Source of the DNA: Microvirga terricola
GTDB taxonomy: Bacteria > Pseudomonadota > Alphaproteobacteria > Rhizobiales > Beijerinckiaceae
Direction of reading: 5' to 3'
Assembly (NCBI RefSeq): GCF_011777495.1
Contig: NZ_JAATJS010000008.1
Span: 1-64,000, forward strand
DNA: 64,000 nt
The notes under the pieces were generated by a model, which did not search any database, was not told where the DNA came from, and was given only the letters and a program-made list of their open reading frames with translations. The first letter of the stretch is position 1, and each line of letters opens with the position of its first letter. Shown one piece after another: positions 9,108 to 17,931 of the stretch. The translations under genes and the position numbers were made by a program.

Positions 9108-9155
9108 GGTCTTCCTCCCATGGTTGATCGAGTGATGGAAAGCGGAACGTCTAGG

Positions 9156-9887
9156 TCACAGTCCCTCTGTTGTTGTCGCCAGGACGTTCTGCGGTTGCGG
9201 GTTGCAGGCTACGTTGTGAACGCGCATCCGCGCGAGAGCCTCGACTTGAGCTAGGCTTGCATCGAGGGAATCGATCAAGGGAATTGTGAAGGCTTCGCGC
9301 AGCTCGTTTGCCAAGCCCGCGACGGCAGCACCGCCGATGATGACGGCATCCGCGCCGCACTCCATCGCGCGCCGGATTGCGGACGCAATGTGCTCCAATG
9401 CAAGCTGCCGGTTATTGGCCAAATCGAGCGCTTGGCCCGCAATCGGAATGATGCCGCAGCACCGATCATGCAGAGCGTTCGCCTTCAAATAGTCCTCAAG
9501 CATCGCGGGCCAGTGCTCGCCGACGGTGACAATGGCAAAGCGGCGTGCAACCTGAATCGCACAAAGGACCGAGGCCTCGGCCATGCCTATCACGGGAAAA
9601 GCGAAAATCTCCCGCGCTGCTGCGATGCCGGGCTCGCCGAAACAGGCGATGAGGCAAGCGTCGAATGTCGTCTTTTGGGCCGCTGCGCCTATGGTCGCCA
9701 GCACCGCGTGAGCAGCGATAGTCGCTTCGGCGCGTTGGGTAATGTAACCGGCCCCGAAACGGGCGGTTTCGCTTGAAACTGCCCAGTCCCCCCCGAGGAA
9801 GTCAGCGGCACAACGATCCAGCCGCGCTGTGAGGCTGGCGGTCGTATTGCCGTTCACGAGCAGGAGATGGCGCTGTTCTTTACCCAT
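9156..9887 (-). CDS. Asp/Glu/hydantoin racemase-superfamily protein, second Cys replaced
   Basis: A 243-residue cytosolic protein of the Asp/Glu/hydantoin racemase fold. It opens LLLVNGNTT, has the first catalytic cysteine at Cys82 (ACFGEPG), and a C-terminal GADAVIIGGAAVAGLA block. In classical hydantoin and aspartate racemases this second block carries a cysteine (GCAG), but here residue 186 is glycine. A one-base racemase, an isomerase or decarboxylase-like activity, or loss of activity is therefore possible. It is the first gene of the minus-strand operon. Its ATG at 9887 lies 9 bases from a GTATACA-type inverted repeat that probably controls the operon. The neighbouring transporter and amidohydrolases suggest stereochemical processing of an imported amide or amino acid derivative. 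Confidence 0.82.
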   Translation of the reverse strand: MGKEQRHLLLVNGNTTASLTARLDRCAADFLGGDWAVSSETARFGAGYITQRAEATIAAHAVLATIGAAAQKTTFDACLIACFGEPGIAAAREIFAFPVIGMAEASVLCAIQVARRFAIVTVGEHWPAMLEDYLKANALHDRCCGIIPIAGQALDLANNRQLALEHIASAIRRAMECGADAVIIGGAAVAGLANELREAFTIPLIDSLDASLAQVEALARMRVHNVACNPQPQNVLATTTEGL

Positions 9888-9896
9888 GCAGATTTA

Positions 9897-9915
9897 GTAT
9901 ACAATCTATGTATCC
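9897..9915. promoter_or_regulatory. candidate GntR operator before the racemase operon
   Basis: Inverted repeat GTATACA-N5-TGTATCC, 6 of 7 arm positions symmetric, directly upstream of the start codon at 9887. Its GTATAC core recurs at 10151-10156 before gntR, and related GTAT-type symmetry occurs at 11172-11187. Assignment to the GntR protein at 10206 is inference from location and recurrence. Confidence 0.55.
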
Positions 9916-10137
9916 ATTTCAAGTGGGAATGGGATGCAATACGCGATTGCTCGCACTGCCGCGCTTATCAGTCCGACCGGACATTAGAGTTCGTCACCGC
10001 TATCCCATTGATATATCGGCGAGACCCAGGGAGTGGCTCAGCCAACGCCGGTTTATGCTGGGCTTGGCGCTAACGCGCCGCCTTCGCACTGGAAGTCTCT
10101 CCTATCGGGTTTTGCATCCAGCCGCGCTTGGGTTATA

Positions 10138-10158
10138 CCGTATGCGAATTGTATACGG
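10138..10158. promoter_or_regulatory. candidate GntR autoregulatory operator
   Basis: Inverted repeat CCGTATGC-N5-GTATACGG, 7 of 8 arm positions symmetric, 48 bases before the likely gntR start at 10206. Size and spacing fit FadR-type GntR dimers, and the GTATNC core matches the site at 9897. Confidence 0.58.
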
Positions 10159-10205
10159 CTGTCGCTCCGAACTTTTTTCGCGATGGATCTATCTATAGGG
10201 CTCAA

Positions 10206-10955
10206 ATGCATACAAGATGGTGGAAATCCCACCCGGCACTTACTTCGATGTCTAACTCCCAGCGCAAGCCGAAATCCGCCCAGAGCCCCCGCGGAAAATC
10301 CGTCTATGAGGGGCTGCGCCGGGCGATCATCGAGCAGGCGCTGATGCCAGGCGACAAGCTGACGGAAGATCTCATCGGTGAGCGTTTCGGCGTCAGCCGC
10401 ACCATCGTCCGGGCGGCCCTCGCGCGCCTTAACGCCGAGGGTCTCGTCGATCTCCCGCCCAATAAGGGCGCAGCCGTCGCACAACCAAGCTTGTCCGAAG
10501 CGCACGACATCTTCGAGGCCCGCGCCTGCGTGGAGCGCCAGGTTCTCACTCGCCTCGTCGAGAGAATCACCGACAAGGACATTCAGCTTCTTGAGCAGCA
10601 CCTGGCCTTCGAGGCCAAGGCCAACTCCAATGATGGCCCCGCCTCGATCAGGCTCGCGGGCGAATTTCATATTCTTTTGGCCGAACTCTCCGGAAACAGC
10701 GTTCTGACTCGCTACGTGGACGAGCTCGTGTCTCGCTGCTCACTGATTCTCGCCCTCTATAGCCGCCCTCATTCCTCGGAATGCTCGGTCAACGAGCACC
10801 AGCAGATCATCAGCGCCCTGCGCGCCCGAGACGCGAGCCTCGCGATTAAGACGATGGACCACCATCTGCACGCGATCACAGAGAGAGCCCTGCTGTTCTC
10901 TGGCGAAGACCGCCATCGCGATATCCGGTCCATTCTCGATAAATACGCAACGTAA
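10206..10955 (+). CDS. GntR-family transcriptional regulator, FCD (FadR-type) domain
   Basis: A 249-residue one-component regulator. The N-terminal winged helix is seen as YEGLRRAIIEQALMPGDKLTEDLIGERFGVSRTIVRAALARLNAEGLV. The C-terminal ligand-binding FCD domain keeps the metal-site histidines in EFHILLAELSGN, NEHQQIISAL and DHHLHAI. I prefer the ATG at 10206 because AGGG lies 5 bases upstream; the ATG at 10248 (MSNSQRK) also fits the family length. It sits between two divergent ABC/amidohydrolase operons and three inverted repeats, so it probably represses both until the substrate or a breakdown product binds the FCD domain. FCD effectors are usually small organic acids. Confidence 0.92.
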   Translation: MHTRWWKSHPALTSMSNSQRKPKSAQSPRGKSVYEGLRRAIIEQALMPGDKLTEDLIGERFGVSRTIVRAALARLNAEGLVDLPPNKGAAVAQPSLSEAHDIFEARACVERQVLTRLVERITDKDIQLLEQHLAFEAKANSNDGPASIRLAGEFHILLAELSGNSVLTRYVDELVSRCSLILALYSRPHSSECSVNEHQQIISALRARDASLAIKTMDHHLHAITERALLFSGEDRHRDIRSILDKYAT

Positions 10956-11171
10956 TCTAAGATCAAGAGTCGATCTGGAGGCCCGCCTGCGTCGCGATAG
11001 TGCGATGCAGCAATAATCCCTGCATGTTTGAGCTGCGCCTTACTGCATTGGTAGCGCCGAAATCGTCACGCTTGGTCGGCAGACACTAGCAATACATCTT
11101 ATCGAGGCCGATCTTTTTGGGGGATCGCTCAACAGCGTTGACGTTTATTATAGTGTATGCAAAACTTTCAC

Positions 11172-11187
11172 GTATTGTATCCAATAC
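11172..11187. promoter_or_regulatory. candidate operator before the right-hand ABC operon
   Basis: A perfect palindrome GTATTG-N4-CAATAC lies 30 bases before the start at 11218. The sequence TTGTAT inside it and the nearby GTGTATGC (11153-11160) resemble the sites at 9897 and 10138. The rest of the 262-base gap from 10956 to 11217 shows no gene. A TTGACG at 11138-11143 could be a -35 element, but no good -10 was found. Confidence 0.5.
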
Positions 11188-11217
11188 CAAGCGATCCAGA
11201 AGGTTCTGTGGAGGCCT

Positions 11218-12789
11218 ATGATGAATGCGAAAGTTGCAGCTGGCCTGTCCGTCGCCATCGGCGCCCTGCTCGGGTGGTCGGCGGAAGCAAAGACGCTGAG
11301 ATGGTCGTCGCCGACGGACATCACGACGCTTGATCCGTATGCACATACGGAGAGCTTCACCACGAGCATGCTGCATCACGTTTTCGATCCTCTGGTGCGT
11401 CGTGGCCGCAACCTCGAGCTTGAGCCCGCGCTGGCAACAAGCTGGAAGACGATCAAGCCGGATACCTGGCGTTTCGAGTTGCGCCGCAATGTGAAGTTTC
11501 ACAATGGCGACCCATTTACCGCCGACGACGTGGTCGCCTCCCTCACCCGCCTCCTGGATCCGAGTGCTCGCGCCCGCGGCAACATCGCGACCGTTCTTCG
11601 CGCCGAGAAGGTGAACGATTTCACGGTCGACATCGTCACAAACGGACCCTACCCGCTCCTGCTCAACGATCTCGCCGGCGTCTACATCATGGACAAAAAG
11701 TGGATGGAGGCGAACGGCGCGCTGAAGCCAGGCAACATCGCAACCGGTGTCACGACCGCGGCCTCGACCCAAGCCGTCGGCACAGGCCCGTTCAAGGTGG
11801 AATCCTACAAGCCGGATGCAGGCACGACCTTCGTCGTCAATCCCGATTGGTGGGACAAGCCGCAGCACAATCTCACCCGTATCGAGTTCAAGCCCGTCAA
11901 GTCGGATGCGACCCGCGTTGCCGCTCTGCTCTCGGGCGAACTCGACATGATTGCCCCCGCTCCGCTCCAGGACTTGCAGCGCATCGGTGCCGCACCAGGC
12001 TTCAAGGTGATAGAGGAGCCCTCGCTGCGCCTCATCATGCTCTCGCTCAATTTCAGGCCGGAGCTGAAAGCGATGCCGGGGCAGAAGAACCCGATGCTGG
12101 ACCTTAAGGTGCGGCAGGCCATGTGGCACGCCGTCGACTTCGAGGCGATCAAGAAACGCGTCATGCGCGACAAGTCCCGTAACACGGGTACGCTCGTCGC
12201 GCCACCGGTGCCCGGCTATTCCAAGGACAACGACCAGCCCTTCGGATACGACGCGGATAAGGCAAAGAAACTGCTCGCCGAGGCTGGTCTCCCGAACGGG
12301 TTCAAGACCAAACTCAACTGCCCGAACGATCGCTACATCAACGATGAACAGATCTGTGTCGCCATCGCGTCTATGTGGACGAAGGTCGGAATCCAGACCG
12401 AGTTACAGACAGAGTCCCGCGCCACCTATTTCCCAAGACAGGACCGCGGGGAATTCGATGTCTCAATGCTGGGCTGGGCGACCCTGCCACCGATGGACGG
12501 CTTCAGCGCTCTCTCCTCACTCCTGACAGAACAGAAGGAGGGGTACGGCGGCTCTAATTCCAGCACCTTTACCAACCCGCAGATCGAGGATCTGACCCGT
12601 AAATCGGCGGTGGAACTCGACGAACCCAAGCGCCGCGCCATGGTTGAGGGAGCGCTGAAGGTCGCCAAGGACGCCGTGGCCTATATCCCGATCCATCAGC
12701 AGCCGGTCGCTTGGGCCGTGCGCGACGGCGTCGATGTGCCTCAGTTCCCAGACGAATACGTCCGTCTCTGGTTCGCTAACGTGAAGTGA
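11218..12789 (+). CDS. peptide-type ABC transporter substrate-binding protein (SBP family 5)
   Basis: A 523-residue periplasmic protein with a signal peptide through about residue 23 (cleavage near AEAKTLRW). Family-5 motifs are TTLDPYAHTESFTTSMLHHVFDPLV, WRFELRRNVKFHNGDPFTADDV and GTGPFKVE. GTGGAGG precedes tandem ATG codons at 11218/11221. It is the first gene of the right-hand cassette and a paralogue of the protein at 7533-9107. The two share the layout of every motif but differ through the ligand-facing middle part, so the transporters may take up related but different compounds. Confidence 0.94.
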   Translation: MMNAKVAAGLSVAIGALLGWSAEAKTLRWSSPTDITTLDPYAHTESFTTSMLHHVFDPLVRRGRNLELEPALATSWKTIKPDTWRFELRRNVKFHNGDPFTADDVVASLTRLLDPSARARGNIATVLRAEKVNDFTVDIVTNGPYPLLLNDLAGVYIMDKKWMEANGALKPGNIATGVTTAASTQAVGTGPFKVESYKPDAGTTFVVNPDWWDKPQHNLTRIEFKPVKSDATRVAALLSGELDMIAPAPLQDLQRIGAAPGFKVIEEPSLRLIMLSLNFRPELKAMPGQKNPMLDLKVRQAMWHAVDFEAIKKRVMRDKSRNTGTLVAPPVPGYSKDNDQPFGYDADKAKKLLAEAGLPNGFKTKLNCPNDRYINDEQICVAIASMWTKVGIQTELQTESRATYFPRQDRGEFDVSMLGWATLPPMDGFSALSSLLTEQKEGYGGSNSSTFTNPQIEDLTRKSAVELDEPKRRAMVEGALKVAKDAVAYIPIHQQPVAWAVRDGVDVPQFPDEYVRLWFANVK

Positions 12790-12843
12790 GACTTACAAGG
12801 GCGCGCGGCTCGTCACTGGCGTGGCGGGCCGCCCGTAAAACCA

Positions 12844-13815
12844 ATGTTAAAAGTCCTTCTTTCTCGCGTCGGCCAAGCAGCTCTCGTGATGCTCGTGGTC
12901 TCAGCTGTATCCTTCGTCATGTTCCGCTTTGTGGGCGACCCCGTGGCGACTATGTCGCGGGAGAATGCCACAGTCGAGGAAAAAGCCGAGCTGCGCCGCT
13001 CGCTGGGCCTCGACCAACCTTTGGTCATCCAATATGGACGCTTCCTGAGGCGCACGCTGCACGGCGATCTCGGGATCAGCTACCGCAATCAGCGGCCGGT
13101 GACGGCCCTCATCGCCGAACGCCTGCCCGCGACCCTCGAACTCGTCATTGTCGCCACGCTCCTCTCCCTTGCGCTCGGCATTCCGCTCGGTGTTCTCTGC
13201 GCCTTGAAGCCGAACAGTGTGGTCACGCGATTCATTCAGGCCGTGTCGCTCATCGGTATCTCGACGCCCACCTTCGTCACAGGCATCGTCCTTATCCTCG
13301 TCTTTGCCGTCAGCCTCGGCTGGCTGCCATCGTTCGGACGCGGCCAAGTGGTTGATCTCGGTTGGTGGACAACCGGATTTCTCACCTGGAGCGGGCTTAG
13401 GTCACTTCTCCTCCCCGGCATCACTCTCGCGCTCTATCAGCTCACGCTGATCATGCGTCTTGTGCGCGCGGAAATGATCGACGTGATGTCGACGGACTAT
13501 ATCCGCTTCGCCCGGGCGCGCGGCCTGCCGGCACACTACATTCATTTCCGTCTCGCATTGCGAAACGCGCTGATGCCGGTAATCACCGTCACTGGTCTTC
13601 AGATCGGTTCTCTCATCGCCTTCGCCATCGTGACGGAGACCGTATTCCAATGGCCAGGGATGGGGCTTTTGTTTATCCAAGCGGTCAGTTTCGTCGATAT
13701 CCCGGTCATGGCAGCGTATCTTCTGTTCGTCGGCCTGCTCTTCGTCCTCATCAATACCGTGGTCGATATCCTCTACGCGGTTGTCGATCCGCGGCTGCGC
13801 GCGAGATCCGCATGA
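12844..13815 (+). CDS. peptide-type ABC transporter permease (DppB/OppB-like)
   Basis: Inner-membrane permease of 323 residues, paralogue of the one at 6483-7478. It shares FRFVGDPV, RRSLGLDQPLVIQYGRF, the GDLGISYRNQ stretch and the EAA loop DYIRFARARGLPAHYIHFRLALRN. The ATG at 12844 has only a weak ribosome site. The 54-base gap after the binding-protein stop is GC-rich and can partly fold. Its last codon overlaps the next permease (ATGA), so the two subunits are probably translated together. Confidence 0.94.
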   Translation: MLKVLLSRVGQAALVMLVVSAVSFVMFRFVGDPVATMSRENATVEEKAELRRSLGLDQPLVIQYGRFLRRTLHGDLGISYRNQRPVTALIAERLPATLELVIVATLLSLALGIPLGVLCALKPNSVVTRFIQAVSLIGISTPTFVTGIVLILVFAVSLGWLPSFGRGQVVDLGWWTTGFLTWSGLRSLLLPGITLALYQLTLIMRLVRAEMIDVMSTDYIRFARARGLPAHYIHFRLALRNALMPVITVTGLQIGSLIAFAIVTETVFQWPGMGLLFIQAVSFVDIPVMAAYLLFVGLLFVLINTVVDILYAVVDPRLRARSA

Positions 13816-14723
13816 GAACCGTCGCATCACCAAGCCTTTTCTTTCGCATCGGCGCGCCGATCTCCGTCCTCGTGGCGGGGGCGCTCGCCCTCATCCTCAT
13901 TGCCGGAGCGCTTCTCGCCTCCTGGATCGCACCCTACGATCCGACGAATCTCGCCAGCTTCGAGCTGCTCAACGCGGAGCTGCCTCCGGCCTTCATCGCT
14001 GACGGCGACAGCCGCTTCCTACTCGGCACGGATAACCAGGGTCGCGATCTGCTCTCGGCAATGCTCTATGGCGCGCGCGTCTCCATCATGATCGGCGGCG
14101 GTGCGGTGCTCGTCGCGGCGACTCTGGGTGTGGTTCTTGGTCTGCTGGCGGGTTATTTCGGCGGCAAGGTCGATGCGCTGATCATGCGTGTCGCCGACGT
14201 GATCTTAAGCTTCCCGACAATTCTCCTCGCGCTTCTCGTCAGCGGCCTCGCGCGAGCCCTCTTTCCGCAAGCCGCAACGGCCGAGTGGGCACCTGTCATC
14301 CTGATCTGCGCCATCGCGATCCACGAATGGGTGCAATATGCCCGCACGGTGCGCGCTGCAACGATGGTGGAGACCGCGAAGGACTATGTACGGGCCGGGA
14401 AAGTCATCGGCCTGCCCTCTCATCGCATCATGCTCCGGCACATTCTGCCCAACGTCATGAGCCCGGTGCTCGTGATCTCAACGATCAACCTGGCTGCAGC
14501 GGTACTGACGGAGGCAACACTCTCCTTTCTCGGCGTCGGCATGCCCCCAACTTACCCTTCGCTCGGCACCCTGATTCGGATCGGCAACGAGTTCGTGTTT
14601 TCCGGTATCTGGTGGATCGCCCTGTTCCCCGCGCTCGCGCTCGTGGTGCTCGTGCTGGCGGTCAACATCGTTGGAGATTGGCTCCGTGATCGCTTCAATC
14701 CCAAACTGCGGGTGAAACGATGA
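13812..14723 (+). CDS. peptide-type ABC transporter permease (DppC/OppC-like)
   Basis: A 303-residue second permease. It starts at the ATG overlapping the previous stop; the open frame continues further upstream but only over the preceding gene. It has an N-terminal helix, the FLLGTDNQGRDLLSAMLYGAR region, and the ATPase-contact loop DYVRAGKVIGLPSHRIMLRHILPN. It matches the permease at 5543-6496 in layout and in the segment before the GTDNQGRD motif. It overlaps the fused ATPase gene by 4 bases. Confidence 0.94.
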   Translation: MRTVASPSLFFRIGAPISVLVAGALALILIAGALLASWIAPYDPTNLASFELLNAELPPAFIADGDSRFLLGTDNQGRDLLSAMLYGARVSIMIGGGAVLVAATLGVVLGLLAGYFGGKVDALIMRVADVILSFPTILLALLVSGLARALFPQAATAEWAPVILICAIAIHEWVQYARTVRAATMVETAKDYVRAGKVIGLPSHRIMLRHILPNVMSPVLVISTINLAAAVLTEATLSFLGVGMPPTYPSLGTLIRIGNEFVFSGIWWIALFPALALVVLVLAVNIVGDWLRDRFNPKLRVKR

Positions 14724-16450
14724 GCGCTCTCGTGCCTCCTATTCTCTCCATCGATAATCTCCGGGTCGAGTACCCCCTAGCAAATGGGGCCATATTCACC
14801 GCCGTCGAGAACGCGTCGCTCGTCATCCGGTCTGGAGAGATCCACGCGCTTGTCGGCGAATCCGGCGCCGGGAAGACCACCATCGGCAATGCCGTCATGG
14901 GGCTTCTCGAACGGCCCGGCCGCATTGCCGCCGGCAGCATCCATATCGGGGGCAAGCTTCTCGATCCGACGAAGGGTTCCGCAGAAGGTGTAGTGCTTGG
15001 GCGCGATGTCGGCGCCGTGTTCCAGGACCCGATGACGAGCCTCAACCCGTTGTTCACGGTCGAGAGCCAGCTGACGGAAACCATGCGCTCTCACCTGAAA
15101 CTCGACAGGGCAGCGGCGCGGGCCCGGGCACTCTCCCTTCTCGAAGCAGTTGGCATTCCGGAACCCGAACGCCGGATCAAGGCCTATCCTCATCAGCTCG
15201 CGGGTGGTCAACGGCAGCGAGTGGTGATTGCGGCCGCCCTCTCCTGCGATCCCAAGCTGGTCGTAGCAGACGAACCGACGACAGCACTTGATGTCTCAGT
15301 GCAGGCGCAAATTCTCAAACTCCTGCGCGATCTCGCAGATACGCGTGGGATCGGCATCCTTCTCGTCACACACAACATGGGAGTAGTTGCGCAGATCGCC
15401 GACCGAGTCACCATCATGCATCGGGGCAAGGTGGTGGAGACAGGCCCGACCGCAGAAGTGCTTCGGCACCCAAAGGCCCCCTATGCGAAGGCCCTCATCG
15501 GCGCCGTGCCGCGGGTTGACATCCGGCTCGACCGTTTTCCGGTCCTTGGCGATGAAGGAAAGGGACGTGCCGCGGAAGCTCGCGCTGCCTTGCGAGCCAA
15601 GGCGGAGCGCGCGGATGAGAGCAGCGACGGTGCTCCAATTCTGTCCGTTGAGAATCTATGCGTCGACTACGTTACGAGCGGCTGGATTCCGGGATCGAGG
15701 GGACACCGTTTTCGCGCCGTCGACGGCGTCAGCTTCTCAGTTCGCAGCGGCGAGATCTTTGGTCTCGTAGGTGAATCCGGCTGTGGTAAAACCACCATCG
15801 CCAACGTCGTTTCCGGCCTCATAAAACCGACCGCCGGCCGCGTCGTCTATCGCGGACAACCGGTCGCCGGCGAGGGGGCAACGAGCCGAGTCGGCCCCTT
15901 ACGCCAGGCGATCCAGATGATCTTTCAGGATCCGTATTCGTCTCTCAACGGACGCATGCGCATCGGCTCGATTCTCGCTGAACCGATCCTGTTTTACCGC
16001 CTCGCCGCAACGACCGCGGAAGCGAGGGACGACGTGGCGCGCCTGATCGAAGCAGTGGGGATCGAAGCCGAAGCGGCGGAGCGTTATCCGCACGCCTTTT
16101 CCGGCGGACAGAGACAACGTCTGTCGATCTCGCGCGCGCTCGGCGCCAGGCCGAAGCTTATCGTGTGCGACGAGCCGACATCCTCTCTCGACGTGTCCGT
16201 TCAGGCTCAGATTCTCAATCTGCTCAAGGATCTGCGCGACGCCACCGGGCTTACGCTCCTCTTCATCAGTCATGACCTCGCCGTCGTGCGTCAGATGTGC
16301 GACCGCGTCGCGGTGATGAAAAGCGGAAAGCTTGTCGAGGAAGCCGCTAGCGAAGCCCTCTTCGAGGCCCCGCAACATCCCTACACGAAAGAGCTGCTAG
16401 CGCTGGTTCCAACCCTCGAACGCATCCGCGGCGAAACCGAAGCCGCCTGA
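14720..16450 (+). CDS. fused double ATP-binding protein (DppD-DppF type)
   Basis: A 576-residue protein with two complete ABC ATPase domains in tandem. The first Walker A is GESGAGKT at residues 46-53, with signature LAGGQRQRV and Walker B VADEPTTALD. The second Walker A is GESGCGKTT near 351-359, with signature FSGGQRQRLSISRAL and Walker B VCDEPTSSLD. A charged, Ala/Glu-rich linker of about 35 residues (around 272-306) joins them. Fused forms are known in GsiA/YejF-type importers. It drives the two permeases upstream and overlaps the last one (ATGA). The left cassette keeps the two ATPases as separate genes, so fusion or fission happened after or alongside duplication. Confidence 0.94.
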   Translation: MSALVPPILSIDNLRVEYPLANGAIFTAVENASLVIRSGEIHALVGESGAGKTTIGNAVMGLLERPGRIAAGSIHIGGKLLDPTKGSAEGVVLGRDVGAVFQDPMTSLNPLFTVESQLTETMRSHLKLDRAAARARALSLLEAVGIPEPERRIKAYPHQLAGGQRQRVVIAAALSCDPKLVVADEPTTALDVSVQAQILKLLRDLADTRGIGILLVTHNMGVVAQIADRVTIMHRGKVVETGPTAEVLRHPKAPYAKALIGAVPRVDIRLDRFPVLGDEGKGRAAEARAALRAKAERADESSDGAPILSVENLCVDYVTSGWIPGSRGHRFRAVDGVSFSVRSGEIFGLVGESGCGKTTIANVVSGLIKPTAGRVVYRGQPVAGEGATSRVGPLRQAIQMIFQDPYSSLNGRMRIGSILAEPILFYRLAATTAEARDDVARLIEAVGIEAEAAERYPHAFSGGQRQRLSISRALGARPKLIVCDEPTSSLDVSVQAQILNLLKDLRDATGLTLLFISHDLAVVRQMCDRVAVMKSGKLVEEAASEALFEAPQHPYTKELLALVPTLERIRGETEAA

Positions 16451-16466
16451 TCGACCGGAGATTTGA

Positions 16467-17921
16467 ATGGCTGATATCCTCATTATCAACGGCATCGTTG
16501 TCACCATGGATCCACAGCGGCGCGTCATCGAGAACGGCGCCGTCGCCATCGAGAAGGATCGGATCATCGCGGTCGGCACCACTGCCGAGATCACGGCCGC
16601 GCACGAGGCCGCGACGGTCATCGACGCCAAGAACAAGATTGTGATGCCGGGCCTGATCGATGGCCATGCCCATGCCGGACATGGATTCATCAAGACCATG
16701 GGCGGCGGCGACAGCCAACAATGGTATGATGCTTGCGGCGCAGCCTATACGGTCGCTTCCACACCTGAATTCTGGCGCGCGGAAGCGCGCCTCGCCGCAC
16801 TTGAGCGTCTGCGCTTCGGCGTGACCACCGGTGTGTCGCTTCTCGGTGGGGGGGACACCATCCTGCGTACCGATGAGCCCGTTTACGGCGACGCCCATTG
16901 TGAGGGTGTCCGCGAAGTCGGCACCCGCTCCGTCGTGGCGGTCGGCCCCACTCGCCCCCCTCACCCGCGCACCTATGCACGTTTTGTGGACGGTAAAGCC
17001 GTCGAGCGTCCCGTGAGCTTCGAGGAGCAGTTCGCCACCTGCCAGAAACTGATCGAGACTTGGCACAAGAGCCATGGCGGCCGACTCAATATCGCTCTCA
17101 TCACGCCGACATTGCGCAAAGAACATGCGCAGGACCTCGGGGCAGCAGATCTGGCCGAGGCGCGCCGCCAAGCGGTGATGACGGCGGACCTCGCCCGCGA
17201 GGCGGGACTGGTCTTCACGCAAGACGGACACAACAACGGGAGCGTTGCCTACGCGATGGAGCTCGGTATTCTTGGGCCCAGCGCTCTCCTTTCGCACTCA
17301 ACGGATCTGACCGCGGATGAAATCCGCATTGTCGCGGACACAGGAACCCATATCGCGCACAATCCGAGCGCCATCGCATCGATTCTGGGACGCTGCCCGG
17401 TGCCGGAGCTTCTGGAAGCCGGTGCTAATGTGTGTCTCGGTTCCGACGCCACGGCGCCCGACCGGTCCGGCGACATGTTCCGCCACATGCAGCAATGCAT
17501 GCATTACCACCGGACCTACTTCAAGGATCCGACCTGGCTGCCACCGGGTCGTGTTCTGGAGATGTGCACCATCGATGCCGCCAAGGCGCTCGGCATGGAG
17601 AAGGATATTGGCTCGCTCGAAGTCGGCAAGAAGGCGGACGTGGTGTTGCTCGACCTCCGCCGTCCGCATCTCTATCCCCTCAACATGCCGGTCTTCCGCC
17701 TGATCTATTTCGCCAACGGCAACGACGTTCACACAGTTATCGTGGACGGTCGCATCGCGCTGCAGAACCGCAAGGCCACCTTCGTCGACGAGGATGAAAT
17801 CCTCGACGACGCCCAGCGCGAGACCGAGTTGATGCTGGATCGAACCGGCTTCCACTACATGCTCGAAACGCCTGAGACCTTCTGGAAGCACGTGCGCGCG
17901 ACAGACCAAATCGAGAATTGA
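16467..17921 (+). CDS. TrzA/AtzB-type amidohydrolase (chlorohydrolase/deaminase family)
   Basis: A 484-residue cytosolic metallohydrolase. The metal ligands appear complete: His67/His69 (DGHAHAGH), His255 (QDGHNNGS), His277 (LLSHSTD) and Asp327 (LGSDATAPDRSGD). The family ends with GKKADVVLLDL and the C-terminal strand VIVDGRIALQNRK. Relatives hydrolyse or deaminate purines, triazines and similar N-heterocycles. The ATG follows GGAG, 16 bases after the fused ATPase stop, and a strong hairpin 10 bases after its own stop closes the operon. Unlike the amidohydrolase at 2818-4323, this one keeps the usual metal site. Confidence 0.9.
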   Translation: MADILIINGIVVTMDPQRRVIENGAVAIEKDRIIAVGTTAEITAAHEAATVIDAKNKIVMPGLIDGHAHAGHGFIKTMGGGDSQQWYDACGAAYTVASTPEFWRAEARLAALERLRFGVTTGVSLLGGGDTILRTDEPVYGDAHCEGVREVGTRSVVAVGPTRPPHPRTYARFVDGKAVERPVSFEEQFATCQKLIETWHKSHGGRLNIALITPTLRKEHAQDLGAADLAEARRQAVMTADLAREAGLVFTQDGHNNGSVAYAMELGILGPSALLSHSTDLTADEIRIVADTGTHIAHNPSAIASILGRCPVPELLEAGANVCLGSDATAPDRSGDMFRHMQQCMHYHRTYFKDPTWLPPGRVLEMCTIDAAKALGMEKDIGSLEVGKKADVVLLDLRRPHLYPLNMPVFRLIYFANGNDVHTVIVDGRIALQNRKATFVDEDEILDDAQRETELMLDRTGFHYMLETPETFWKHVRATDQIEN

Positions 17922-17931
17922 CGAGCGACAT

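Larger units (their letters stand above)
9888..10205. other. divergent control region
   Basis: This 318-base gap separates the minus-strand racemase operon from the plus-strand gntR gene. Apart from the two inverted repeats listed separately, I see no gene and no clear hairpin terminator. It should hold promoters for both directions, but no -35/-10 pair stands out with confidence. Confidence 0.5.

Noticed and set aside
11086-12129. Minus-strand open frame of 347 codons
   Set aside because: Antisense shadow of the binding-protein gene at 11218-12789.
12797-12836. Hairpin between the right-hand binding protein and permease genes
   Set aside because: The GC-rich arms pair only in short, competing ways, unlike the perfect stem in the left cassette.
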